This document shows, piece after piece, positions 32,600 to 43,611 of a DNA stretch of 64,000 bases. The DNA is taken from positions 23,708,869 through 23,772,868 of the forward strand of contig CM054114.1 of NCBI GenBank assembly GCA_028673005.1, written 5' to 3'. Numbering within the stretch: position 1 is the first letter of the stretch; the number at the start of each line of letters is the position of its first letter. This DNA is from Tanypteryx hageni (taxonomy: Eukaryota > Arthropoda > Insecta > Odonata > Petaluridae). The position numbers and the translations under genes were made by a program. Under the pieces are notes generated by a model. It saw only the letters and a list, made by a program, of their open reading frames with translations. It did not search any database and was not told the origin of the DNA.

Positions 32600-33715
32600 G
32601 CTGTGCTGAAACTGGCTTTTCCTATACTACTGGCCTGGATACGTGGTGAAACCGATTCTCATGGACGAGTTAAACCAACGCGGACAAGTAGATCTCATGG
32701 ACTTTCAGAGTTTACTGGATGGGGATTATAAATTAACCCTGCATTATCAAGTGCACCTGAGTAAATTTCACCTTATACATCCATTGGTGTTGAAATTGGC
32801 GACAGAGGTTGCCAGAATATTTGCTGAGCATCTTTTTAGACTTTGGGGTACCGCACGTATTGCAGTCAGATAATGGTAGAGAATTCACGGACAAAATAAT
32901 AAGAGAGCTCAGCAAATTGTGGCCCAGGATGGTTCTGGTCAACGGGAGACCTCGATATCTGCAGAGTCAAGGGTCGGTCGAATGAAGCAAAGCCACGATG
33001 AAGGATGTGGGACAATAAGACACCGAATTGGAGATTGGGGTTGGGATTTGTTCAGTGGAGCATGAACACGACTTTCCACGAGGCCATCAAGACGATGCCA
33101 TATCAGGCCATGTTTGGCTGCAAATCAAAGATCGGTTTGGGGACGTCTCTTTTGGCAGAATTTTCAGAAAAAATTGCAACTGATATTATGGAAGAGGAAA
33201 TGGAGGATCTTATTATTGCCAACACTCGGAAGGGGAAATTGCAGGACCATCTCACCGACAAATTGACAAAACACGAGAGGAGAAAATAGCTAGGCCATCT
33301 CACAGACAAATTGACAAACCTCAAGAAGAGGAAATAGTGGGACCATCTCACTGACAAATTGATGAACCTCAAGAAGAGGATGTCACAAGGCATTAAACGT
33401 TCTGAAAAAGGACAGCAAAAAATTTAAATTTATAAGCCGAAAGAATGAGAAATATTAAGAAAAGGAAAGTGAAAGATAGGTGACTGCGTTAACCTTCACA
33501 TTGTGCAATACGACCAAGGTAGAGGTGACTCCACTAATTTGATCGTTGTAGTCATGGATATCAAGGACGAAAAATTAAAGTTTGGAATGTAGAAAAAAGT
33601 ATAAGAGTAATCGTTCGCAAGCTTTCCATAGCTAAAGGGCAGGTAATTCAAAGATGTGGATGTCACCAAAATTGCATGACAAGAATATGTCAATGCTTTA
33701 ACCTCTTCCGTTATT
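32600..33715 (+). pseudogene. Ginger/KRBA2-like DDE integrase, frameshifted
   Basis: Pieces in shifting frames form one retrovirus-type integrase core as found in Ginger DNA transposons and KRBA2/SCAND3-like genes. Frame 1 (32643-32873) reads VKPILMDELNQRGQVDLMDF (first Asp), then HLSKFHLIHPL. Frame 2 reads LQSDNGREFTDKIIRELSKL (second Asp), then NGRPRYLQSQGSVE (catalytic Glu). Frame 3 (33005-33289) reads LGLGFVQWSMNTTFHEAIKT, then MPYQAMFGCKSKIGLG. The C-terminal part includes GDCVNLHIVQYDQGRGDS, then NLIVVVMDIKD, and a Cys cluster CGCHQNCMTRICQC near 33655-33695. A ~50 bp unit is repeated three times at 33243-33390 within the coding region. At least three frameshifts; inactive. Confidence 0.75.
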
Positions 33716-33761
33716 TGCCCGTATTAATGTGCAAAATTTTTGTTCCAAAAAATATTTTTGC

Positions 33762-33788
<27 letters not shown>

Positions 33789-33792
<4 letters not shown>

Positions 33793-36042
33793 CTCCTCGA
33801 CTTACAACCTATGCGACTTACGACCATCCGCACTTTTGACCACAAAAAATAAATAAATAAAAATAATAAATAAATAAAGATAACTACATGGTAGGGTCAA
33901 AAAGTTCCCGAAATTGATGCCTAGAGCACAGCAGGGTCTAGGCATCAGAGTCTGTTTGACCCTCCCACTGCCTCTCACTCAGTCGCTTTCAAGCATCAGT
34001 TGCGTGTGGATTTGTTACAATTGTATCTGAAATATTACCCCTAAAATGACTGGTAAAAGGAAAATACTTTCATCTGCAGGTGCGCCAGCCAATAAGTCAA
34101 GGAAGGCTATTGATTTAGACTGTAAAATGAAGAATATCCGGCAGTATGAATGCGGAAAGAAGGTTAATACAATTGCACGTGACTTGAAGTTATCACATTC
34201 CACAGTATTAATGATACTTAAGGACAAAGAAAGAATTTGTGAAGCTGTGAAAGGTTCTGCACCTATGCAGTCTACAATTTTAACCAAACAACGACAGGGA
34301 ATGAAATGGAGAAATTGTTATTCATGTGGATGGCAGATTCAATACAGAAAAAAATACCCATGAGCCTTCTCGCAGTGCAAACAAAGGCTAGATGTCTTTT
34401 TCAGACATTAAAATCACGCTCCGGAGACGATTACGCACAAGATTTTCAGGCTAGTAATGGGTGGTTTATGTGTTTTAAAAAAAGATTTGCTTTGCATAAT
34501 GTACATATCACAGGAGAAGCAGGAAGTGCAGATGAAGAAGGAGCCCAAAAATTCGTTGATAGTTTTAACAAATTAATTGAAGTAAAAGGTTATCTACCAG
34601 AACAAATTTTCAACGTAGACGAAAGTGGCTTGCTACGAATGCCTACTCGTACATACATACATCAAGAAGAAAAAAGGATGCCAGGATTCAAAGGTTTTAA
34701 GGATATGTTAACTTTGTTGCTTGGTGGTAATGCCGCGGGTTTTAAGCTGAAGCCTTTTCTAATCTATCATTCGGAAAAACCTCGTGCATTTAAGCACATC
34801 AACAAGCATACACTGCCCGTTTGCTACCATTCAAACCCTGAAGCTTGGATGATTCAAGCACTGTTCGAAGACTGGTTCATGAACTGCTTCATTCCCCAGG
34901 CTCGTGAATATTGTGCGGAGAGAGGTATCCCTTTCAAGATTTTATTGATTATGGACAATGCCCTTGGCCACCCCCCTCATCTGGACGACCTTCATCCCGA
35001 TGTTACAGTGGTTTTTATGCCACCTAGCACAACCGCTATCATCCAACCCATGGATCAGGGTGCTATTTCATTTCATTTCATTTCATTTCATTTAAGGCTC
35101 ATTACCTCAAAACGACATTCACACAAGCCATCAAAGTCATCGATTCTGATGCAGATTTATCTTTTTGAGATTTTTGGAAGCAGTACAACATTCTTCAGTG
35201 TATCAAGAATATTTCGACCTCATGGGAATGTGTACCAAAGAACTGTACGTCAGGAATTTGGAAAAAGTGTCTCAAATGTTATGCGAATGCATTTGAAGGA
35301 TTTGAACAAGAAGAGGAGCTAGAAGTGATTAGAGAAGACATAGTTAAATTTGCAAACAATCTAGAATTAAAACGTGAAATAGAAGATGTAGAGGAGTTGC
35401 TAGATTGTGAGACAAAAGAACTTTTAGATGAAGAGTTGATTGAATTGGAAGCACACAGAGTGGCAGAAGAAAAAGCGAGAGAAGAAGATGAGCCAGAAAA
35501 GAAATTCACGACAAAGGGTTTATCTGATTTGTTTTCACAATTGAATAAAGCTCTAGCCAGTTTTGAAGTAATGGATCCTAATGTCGAACGCTTTGCAAAG
35601 GTTGAACATATCATTCAAGATGCTGTGCGTTGTTATCGTGAGATATATGATGAAATAAAGAAAAAATCTATTCAAACAAAGCTCATCATGTTCCTCAAAA
35701 AACCATCTACCTCAACCCAAGAACATGATTGTGAAAATTAAAAGTATATTTTCAATTGCTCTTTTTCACAGAAACAATTTTTTTATTGTATGTATGCGGA
35801 ATTTCATTTGTTTTTATTTTTACATTAATTTTAGGTTGTATTTTTGTTTACAGTACAATAGAGTACATATTATGTACTTTCCACATTATGTACAATAATT
35901 ATACATAGATTGAATTTTTGTGTTTTATATTTTTTTAACCCGTTTGAATGAAAATAGTGTTAAAAATATAAATCCGACATACGACCAGATCAACTTACGA
36001 CCTGTCAGTCGGAACGGAACTCGGTCATAAGTTGAGGAGAAG

Positions 36043-36045
<3 letters not shown>
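33789..36045 (+). mobile_element. Tigger-type (pogo) transposon inserted in a (TA)n tract
   Basis: Left end TTCTCCTCGACTTACAACC (from 33789) and right end, minus strand, CAGCTTCTCCTCAACTTATG (ending 36045). Both sides are embedded in (TA)n (33763-33788 and 36046-36107), consistent with TA target choice. Sub-ends repeat the ACTTACGACC theme. One transposase gene inside. Confidence 0.88.
34046..35741 (+). pseudogene. Tigger transposase with frameshifts, one at a pentanucleotide expansion
   Basis: The N-terminal part, 34046-34300, has a helix-turn-helix (KVNTIARDLKLSHSTVLMIL). A frameshift near 34300 leads into 34306-35322, a CENP-B-type second DNA-binding part (NGWFMCFKKRFALHNVHITG), then the DDE core. 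The core has FNVDESGLLRMPTR (first Asp), KILLIMDNALGHPPHL (second) and TTAIIQPMDQGA (third). Straight after this, 35059-35092, five ATTTC units derail the frame. The last frame (from about 35092, 35325-35741) continues with KAHYLKTTF and a Glu-rich C-terminus ending EHDCEN. All three catalytic Asp codons are present, yet the gene is broken in at least two places. Acts by cut and paste at TA. Confidence 0.88.
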
Positions 36046-36111
<66 letters not shown>

Positions 36112-36292
36112 AAATTCCAGCGAGACGGGTGCCTGTGTATTGCAAAATGCCCAGGCCGACCAGGCCCTTTGGAGGAGAAGGTGCATCATGTGAGGGAGTT
36201 GTTTCAACACAGCCCCCGACAATCCACTGACAGAGGACAGGGTTCATGGTTGAAGCGACAAGGCTTAGCCTTTAAATGAAGAAGAAGAAGTA
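36046..36292. repeat. (TA)n tract and a (GAA)-tailed retroelement-like scrap
   Basis: (TA)n to 36107. The following 36108-36292 is a GC-richer block ending AAATGAAGAAGAAGAAG, the shape of a 3' end of a short LINE or SINE fragment. No homologue elsewhere in the window. Confidence 0.5.
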
Positions 36293-36371
36293 CTATATGT
36301 ATGAACCCTTAACTTTTTACCTCTTTGCTCTCAGCAGCTAGCGTTAATGAATTTTGAAGATTTTTTGGATA

Positions 36372-39352
36372 GGGGAAGGTGGGCCACAATGGGTCATGTT
36401 CCACAGTGGATCATTGAATTTCCCTCCTTTCTCATCTGTTGTAAAAAAAGTGGCGCTCTGGTGTTAATTTTTGTAACTACTAATACACATTTTCCGTAGG
36501 ATTTTGACAAGTTAGTTTACTTGTGCATCATTGTATGAGAAGAAGTGTGTTTTGACATCGCCAAAGTAAAATTTCCTGTTCTGGTAAGTTCATTTTTTAC
36601 ATTATTTTAGTTTAAGTATTTTAAATTCCAGTAGTACTATTGAATACTGTTATATGTATGCTATAAAATCATATATTAACCAAGTAACATACGAATAATT
36701 AGGTTATGTAAAATATGAATTTTTACAAAATCTCCACATGGGCCACAATGGGTCAATTTCGTGGGGCAGTATTAAACTTTTCATGTTTATTTTTGTTTCA
36801 TTGCAGGACAAAATGACTCGCAACTGAAAACAGAAAACCACCAATGGGATGTTTACAGAAGAAGAAATGAGAAGTGCAGTTAATTTGGTTATGAAAGACA
36901 GATTTTCTATTCGTCAAGCTGCAGAACGAAGTGGGATTAAATTTTCAACTCTTCAACGGTGAGTCATTCAAGTTACACTGAATTGTTTTACACATTATGT
37001 TAATCATTAGACATCAAGATATAAGATGTTTATACTATTGCTAAACACAACTGTTATCAACAAATTAATTATGGAACTCTTGCATTTTGTCTGTGCAGGT
37101 ATGTTGCGAAGGCAAAGACAGAAGGAGAACCTGTTCGAATGGTTCCGAACTATGCCTGTTGACTAGTCTTTACTGCCGAACAAGAAAAATAGTAACAAAT
37201 TATCTTGTTCAATGTTCAGCTATGTGCTATGGAAAATCGACCAGAGATGTTAGGGGTATTGCATATGAAATGGCAGATATTAATAAGATAAGCATTCCTG
37301 ATAGTTGGCATAGGGATAGAAAAGCTGGGCTAGAGTGGATGTGGTCATTTCTTAAAAGAAATGAATTGAGTCTTAGAACACCTGAAGGTTTTTGTCTCGC
37401 ATGACATCATTTAATGAACATAATGTCAACCTTTTCTTCACAAACTTAGAAAGTCTTTATAGACAGGAGGAAAATTTTGCTTATGGAATTAGAGTGTAGA
37501 ATTTAGATGAGACAGGAACTACAACAGTGCAAAATTCCAGTAAAATAATTGCAAAAAAATGTGTAAAGCAGGTTAATGTAACAACTAGCCAAGAACGTGG
37601 TATGTTAGTGACAACTTGTTTAGCCATTAGTGCCACTGGGTCATTTAATCCACCAGTAATGGTCTTTCCTAGAAAACATTATAAAACACACATGATCAAT
37701 GGGGCCCCTCTTGGCACTTTGGGTTTATCCAATCCTAGCGGCTGGATGACCTCAGATCTTTTCCCACAAGTTATCCAACACTTCGGCATCGAAAGAAAAC
37801 CCTTGCCTATTAATATTGGACAATCATGAGAGTCATATTTCTATAGAAGCTCTGGACCTAGCAAAATCCAATGGTGTCACGATATTAACACTTCCACCTC
37901 ATAGCAGTCATCGGATGCAGCCTCTTGATGTTTCCGTGTATGGGCCTTTTAAAGTTTACTACAATCAAGTACTTCAATCTTGGTTGTTGGCTCATGCAGG
38001 AATTCCACTTTCTATCCATGATGTAGCACCTTGCGTAGGAACAGCTTTCAACAAAGCATTTGTGCCAACGAATATTATTAATGGCTTCAAACATTTAGGC
38101 ATTTTTCCATTTGATAAATCAATTTTTTCAGAAGATGATTTTTTGTGTAGCTCTGTGACTGATGGGGAAAACCCTAAGGAAAATTCTGAGGCAGGGCCAT
38201 CTAGTGTTTCTGTTCCTGGTAGCTCTTCAACTTCTAAAAGCACATAAGTTGGACCTATCACAGAAATACTGGCTTCTCCTTCTACTTCATTTGATTCTAC
38301 ACACCAATGCAAAAAGTTTATAAATCCTGCTGAATTCAAAGGCTTTCCTAAAGCAAAACCAAGAAAGCTTAATCGAAAACCCCAAGAGAAGGCACTAGTA
38401 TTATTGCAACCAGCACCTCAGAAAAATTTAAATTACAAGCAAAGGCTGAAAACCGAAAAGCGAAGAAAGCTAAAATGCTAAAACCTAAAGTTCTTTTTGC
38501 AAAAAATCTGAAAAAGAAATAACAGAATCAGATGAAGAGGAAGAAAAATGGATGGGAAGTTCTTTGTCCTGTTCGTCCAAAGAGAGTTTTGAAGAATTTG
38601 AAATGGACATCACATCACAATTCATCAATGGGAAGCTAGATAGACCACTAAAGAAAGATGAATTTGTTCTTGTCGAATTTACTGACAAGAATAAATTTTA
38701 ACACATTGGTCAATATACTGGGGTTATGGCAAGTGATGGAGCCCTTGAAATTAATTTCTTACTGCACAATTTGAAATTAGAAAACACATTCTTCTTTCCC
38801 AATATCCCGGATGTTGCAGATGTATCAGAAAAAGAGATAAGGTTGATATTGCCTCCACCAATAAATATTTATGGTACGAAAAGAATACAAGGTAAAATAA
38901 AATTTGATATCACTTTTTCCATCATAGATTTACGTTAAGTAGAGAACATCTTAATGTTCTAATGTTCAAATCTGAAATGTTTGTTTTAATTTTCATATTA
39001 CTGTATCTATTTTTAATGTTATTTAGCCTACAGCAATCATTACGTATTTTTTAAATAAAAATGTGATTTATTTGAATTTAAACTCTTCTTTAAACTTATT
39101 TCTAGGTTGACCCAATGTGGCCCAAGGGTTGACCCATTGTGCCCCACACATGGTCCACAGTGGGTCAATATTTCATTTTTGAAATTTGATTTTTCTCTGA
39201 TTTTGTGTGCAAAAATTTTATATTCCAACATTCAGTTGTTGTTGCTTATGAGTTGAAGTTTATATTCCACCCATTTAAAAGTGGAAATATTTTCTCTAAA
39301 AAAATAGAAAAATCAAAAACTGATAAATGACCCACTGTGGCCCACCCTCCCC
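36372..39352 (+). mobile_element. pogo-like transposon with repeated sub-terminal sites
   Basis: TA at 36370-36371 and 39353-39354 flank inverted ends GGGGAAGGTGGGCCACAATG and (minus strand) GGGGAGGGTGGGCCACAGTG. The 15-mer TGACCC-A/T/C-N-TGTGGCC or its complement recurs near both ends: 36382-36396, a variant at 36399-36413, 36741-36755, 39108-39122, a variant at 39130-39145, 39152-39166 and 39328-39342. Such arrays usually bind the transposase. Encloses one intron-containing transposase gene. Confidence 0.88.
36813..38938 (+). pseudogene. pogo-like transposase, spliced gene, disrupted
   Basis: ATG at 36813; the fifth codon is TGA. The first exon encodes MFTEEEMRSAVNLVMKDRFS, then IRQAAERSGIKFSTLQ, a pipsqueak-type helix-turn-helix. 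A 140-bp GT-AG intron (36959-37098) splits an Arg codon; exon 2 begins with that Arg, then YVAKAKTEGEPVRMVPNYAC and a TGA. The frame goes on through LVFTAEQEK and IAYEMADINKISIPDSWHRD. Further breaks follow: TAG before NLDETGTTTVQ (first catalytic Asp), and a one-base shift before LLILDNHESHIS (second), then LPPHSSHRMQPLDVSVYGPF (third). The acidic C-terminus ends near 38938 with KRIQGKIKFDITFSI. DDE_1-type catalytic core; dead copy. A second intron in the 5' UTR is possible (CATTGCAG at 36799-36806). Confidence 0.85.
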
Positions 39353-39397
39353 TACACTTTCTATGGAAGAAAAGTTATAATTATCTGTTAGTGCGAG

Positions 39398-39885
39398 TTG
39401 GGAACCTTCCTTATAAGTAAAAGAGGAAAGGTATATGAAAAATTAGGAAAAAAATTTAAATTTCTAATGGATATGGGGAACAAAATGATATCAAGTATTG
39501 ATGATGAAAGTATTACATTTGTTAAAACATATTTTAATGTTGACATAGACAAACAATTAAAGATTGAATGTGAGCAACTCAAAAGAATATATTAAATTGT
39601 CTAAAGATGCATTTGAAGAACAATCTTTAACATGTCCACTTATATTAAATTTGATCCTAAAAATAAATCTTATAGATCTTTTTGCAAATCTATACACGAT
39701 TTTGAAAATTTATTTGACGATGCCAATAACGAGTTGCAAACCAGAAAGAGCTTTTCCTAAATTGTCTGTCATTAAAAATAAATACAGGCCTACAATGAGG
39801 GATGAAAGACAGCCATTTGTCAGTTCTTTCGATAGAAAGTGATATTCTCAAGCTCGAAATTCAGGTCAAATCCAAAGCTTTCGTT
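39398..39885 (+). pseudogene. hAT transposase C-terminus (dimerisation region)
   Basis: The readable part (about 39690-39870) encodes FANLYTILKIYLTMPITSCK, then PERAFPKLSVIKNKYRPTMR and DERQ. This is the hAT C-terminal dimerisation block (P.ts...ER.FS.l..iK...R..m...RL). A frameshift after DERQ leads to LSVLSIESDILKLE. The upstream frame 39398-39595 (GKVYEKLGKKFKFLMDMGNK) probably belongs to the same protein. The catalytic and zinc-finger parts are missing. Confidence 0.7.
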
Positions 39886-39889
39886 CAGA

Positions 39890-41130
39890 CGTTTGCAGGT
39901 AATTCTGTTGTCTCTAAGCACTCTACAAGTCCACTGGTAAAACCCTAACCCAATACCTCGACCTATTTTCCCTTCCCCAATTCAATGAATCCCGAGCTGC
40001 TCAACTCTTTTACATAGTTTGGGAGGACCAGAAAAGGAAGACGTTGCCATCCTCGATTGCAGAATTGCGGTTCCAGAATAAATAGCATCGCTACCCGCGA
40101 TATTCATCATTCGAGAATCTGACTTGAACCTGTCAAGATGCATCTCCTCAACTTCGAGTGGAGCACAGATCAAAAAGTGAAAGAGACGGCTGCGGTGGAG
40201 GTGGATACCAAAAGAGTTTTTTGGTGGTTTTCAAAGCCCGAACAAATGGATCGGTGGAGGCAAGAAAGTGAAATCACTTAACGTTGTCCTGTGTAACGAG
40301 AAATCTTTTGCGAATGGATTCATCCCCTACACCGAGCATCTCCCTTGCCTGGAAACTATCATTCAAGATGCCACCGCCCTCTACACCTTCGACGATGAAA
40401 AATGCGCCTTTCTCTCTGATCTCACCGAACGCACTTTCATCAGCATGAGGAAAGATTTAGATTGTCCTTCACCATTTGACCATTTCTTCCCCACCATTTC
40501 CTGCGTGAATCCATGCCAGTGCTTACACAAGAGTAATTGCGCATTAAGAAATGCGTACTGCTTATCTCATTGGCTGAAATTCATAAACTTGAAGGTCGAT
40601 GTACAGCCCTATTCTACCAATGCCGAATGTTCCACCTCCTCACTCCCCTTCTGCCTCCTCCTAAAGCATATATCCAGGCACTCAACCTAGTTATCAACAG
40701 TTGTCATGCAGAAACCAGCAAGTGCAATCTCCCGTTCTTCCTAAATGTACACAGGTAACTTCACCGCCACCACCATCCAGTCTGGAACCTGACACCCCTG
40801 AGATGCAACCATCACCTCCATCAAGTCTGCAGCCACCACCCACTTCAAAATCTAACAGACAGCCAAAACTGTGCAGAAGAAGAAGAAGGCAGTGTGTGAT
40901 ACTAGCCATTTGTTACCAAAAACTGTGTTTTTCTTGAACTCTGCTAAAACAAAATTTGTCAGCATCGGGTTTGATCCTGAGAGACAGGGAAGTGACCGTA
41001 CAGTTATCTCAAATGAACAAGGGATCGGTTGATCTAAACTACACCGATTGGTACAAATTTGTTAGCCAAGAGAAACTAATATCTGATTATTTTAATTATT
41101 CCAAATATGAAAATTGATAAAATATTTTTA
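39890..41130 (+). other. GC-richer coding-like segment of unknown origin
   Basis: Several open pieces follow in order but in different frames: YLDLFSLPQFNESRAAQLFY, then IVWEDQKRKT (about 39950-40060); MHLLNFEWSTDQKVKETAAV, then EVDTKRVFWWFSKPEQ (about 40138-40250); 40268-40690, FIPYTEHLPCLETIIQDATA and CQCLHKSNCALRNAYC; a Pro-rich stretch near 40760-40850; and KFVSIGFDPERQGSDRT with VQLSQMNKGSVDLNYTDWYK, then FVSQEKLISDYF (about 40950-41115). Base composition and codon-like choice differ from the AT-rich neighbours. I recognise no family. It sits between a hAT remnant and a piggyBac. Confidence 0.4.
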
Positions 41131-41249
41131 TGAAGGCATATGATGAAAAAAAATAAATGAAAAATTTAATTTCCTCTAATCTACTACAACGTGATTTAGG
41201 ACTATACTTAACGATTATATTTCTCTCCTGCCTTGATCGCTCTCTTTAA

Positions 41250-43486
41250 CCCTTTGTGGTCCAGATATTTTTTTCTGTTTGGGTACCAGGTGGTCCAAGT
41301 TAATGTTGATAGTTTTGCTGATTTTGGAAACATTTTATTTTATCAAAAAAATGAAATACATGACATTGAAAAATTTACTTTCTTTTGCTGCAGTGTTTAA
41401 ATGCAAGCTCTTAAACGTATTTTTACAATTTATAATTCAACATGGTGTGGTATCTTCTGAAACAGTCTCCAACATGGAGTCTGGGTTTCCTTTCACTATT
41501 TCACAAATGTAGCAGGTTTCTTTTCTCCCACCTGCCACTTTCCGGTTTGAGCACACCAAAGTCCTTATGCTTTCCCTCTGGGTGTGAAATGATGATATGC
41601 AGCTTCCCATCCAAGCGTTGCATCCTGTCAGAAGTAGAAAGTCGCCCTCTTCTGGATGCAGAACCACTCCGGAAATCTCCGATCAGTTCCATTAGAAGCC
41701 TTTGCCAAAATTGTTTGTGTGTTAGAGATTTGCTCTTTCTATTTTTACTGCATTCTTTGAATAAGATGCTTGTATTTACAATGGAAAGCTCAAAACCCGA
41801 AAAGAACAATTTCCTCCACCACTTGAGCGACTTCCGTAAAAAGCAATTAGTAGCAGTGTACTGGTCTGTGACATCTACTCCTTCCATATTTTCATTGTAC
41901 CTAACTACAACACTGGGTTTCATAACCATTTGGATTTTGCCACTCTTTGTCCTTCTCTGGACTGTTTCTGATGCTGATGTGCCCCATGTGATCAATACTG
42001 TAACCACTTTCTTATCACGCCATGCAACGAGTAAGGTGTTTTTCTTTTGGTATGCCATTATTTCTCCTTTTTTTAGCTTTGGCTTCTTCATACATATTGG
42101 AATATCTTTTTTGTTAGGCATTACTGTTCCAGTGAGATGACATTTTTCATCAAGCAATGCGGTAGCAAGTTTTGGACTTGTATAAAAGCGATCAGTAAAA
42201 ATATGGTAACCAGAATCTTCAGGTATTGACTGTGTAAGATTATTGTAAAGATGTAGTACTATCCTACTTGTAAATTTCAGATGCGGTTTGATCAGTCCTT
42301 CTGTGGTATGTTTTCCAAAATATGGAACAAATGAATATATATATATATAACTACAACAAGAGTCTGCCAAAACATAAACATGGAGATCCCATTTTGTAGG
42401 TTTTTTTGGTTATAAGTTATGAATGCTATTTTCCCCTTGAAGCCAATAGTAGATTCATCTATAGAAATATTTTTTCCTGGCACAAAGTGTTCCCTGAATC
42501 TGTTTTCTAAATAATGGAGGAAATGACTAACTTTCTGAATTCTTGTTTTTAGACTTGTATCTAAGCTGGGCATGGTCTCCAAATGTAGTGCCCAAAAGAT
42601 TTGTAAAAACCGTCGGCGGGTGAAAATCTTACCGAAAAATGAGATTTTTGAATGAAATGCTTGAGACCAATAATCCTTTATATCAGTGAAAGGAATTATC
42701 CCCATGTTGATTATTACACCTAGAAATGCTCACATCTCTTCCTCTACGACATCAGTCCAGGTTAGCCATATCGAATATTGAGACAATGTTTTGGAGCTTA
42801 GTGTTTTTCTGGCATATGCATTGGTTTTAGCAATGAGTTTCTTTACAAGGGTTTCCATGAAAAACAATTTGAAAAATTCAAGTGGAGTGGAGTGGCAGCT
42901 GGAACTTGCGGACCTAAAGTCTTATTCCCGTGTTCAAAACGTATTTTTGAATGGTAATTGTCATTATATGTTACATTTTGCCAAATATAATTGTCAAAAA
43001 TAGCATCATCATCACAACTATCTGAGTCACTAATAATTCTCAGAAGATTTGTATGTACCCTTCTAAGAACAATGTCATCATCAGAATCACTTGAAAAAAC
43101 ATTAGATGGACCAGGATCAGCTACGAGGTTTTGTTTTTTCCATCTTGGCTTTGTCACGCGTGAACATCGTTCACTTTGTTCGTTATCACTTTCTTGTAGC
43201 TCGTCGAAATCAACATCTATTTCTTGCATATAATCATCATCACTATTTTCAAATTCATTACTATTAAACATGGGGTTCGTTTTTTTTACTTTTTTATCCA
43301 TAATAACAACGTCACTGTCCGGCCATCTACCGTGCAGAAAATACATCACGTAAATACTTGCAGAATTCTAAATCATCCACAGATGGCATAAATCATCATA
43401 AAGTCGTGTGTCGAGGCCACCTTGACATAGGATCCACTAGAATGAAATGTTATGTCGAGTCCACCTCGACATAGGACTGCAAAGGG
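41250..43486 (-). mobile_element. Full-length piggyBac-superfamily element
   Basis: TTAA at 41246-41249 and 43487-43490 flank ends CCCTTTGTGGTCC (left) and CCCTTTGCAGTCC (right, minus strand). Sub-terminal palindromes near the right end repeat: GTCGAGGCCACCTTGACATA (about 43411-43430) and GTCGAGTCCACCTCGACATA (43454-43473). The second forms an ATGTCGAG/CTCGACAT hairpin. One transposase gene on the minus strand. Confidence 0.9.
41437..43349 (-). pseudogene. piggyBac transposase, full length but frameshifted
   Basis: The N-terminus (from 43349) is acidic: NSDDDYMQEIDVDFDELQES. A frameshift near 42870 leads to ETLVKKLIAKTNAYARKTLS, then a TGA before AFLGVIINMG. The core frame 42705-42292 has KNISIDESTIGFKGK (first catalytic Asp). 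A T7/A7 run at 42401-42407 and a nearby (AT)n shift the frame to ADSCCSYIYIYSFVPYFGKH. Then come GYHIFTDRFYTSPKLATALL (second Asp) and NMEGVDVTDQYTATN (third). The C-terminus slips again into VCSNRKVAGGRKETCYICE, a decayed Cys-rich finger. About four lesions, three of them at runs or short repeats. Cuts and rejoins at TTAA. Confidence 0.88.
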
Positions 43487-43611
43487 TTAACAGTGACTTT
43501 CTTGCATTAAAATTATAACGATATGCATTCTTTATGAATTGTTTTGTTAATATTAAACCTGCATTAAGGAGCATAACTAAGACATAACTAAGAGTAAAGT
43601 GTTTACGATAG

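Noticed and set aside
41442..42140. Plus frame of 232 codons
   Set aside because: Antisense of the piggyBac transposase.
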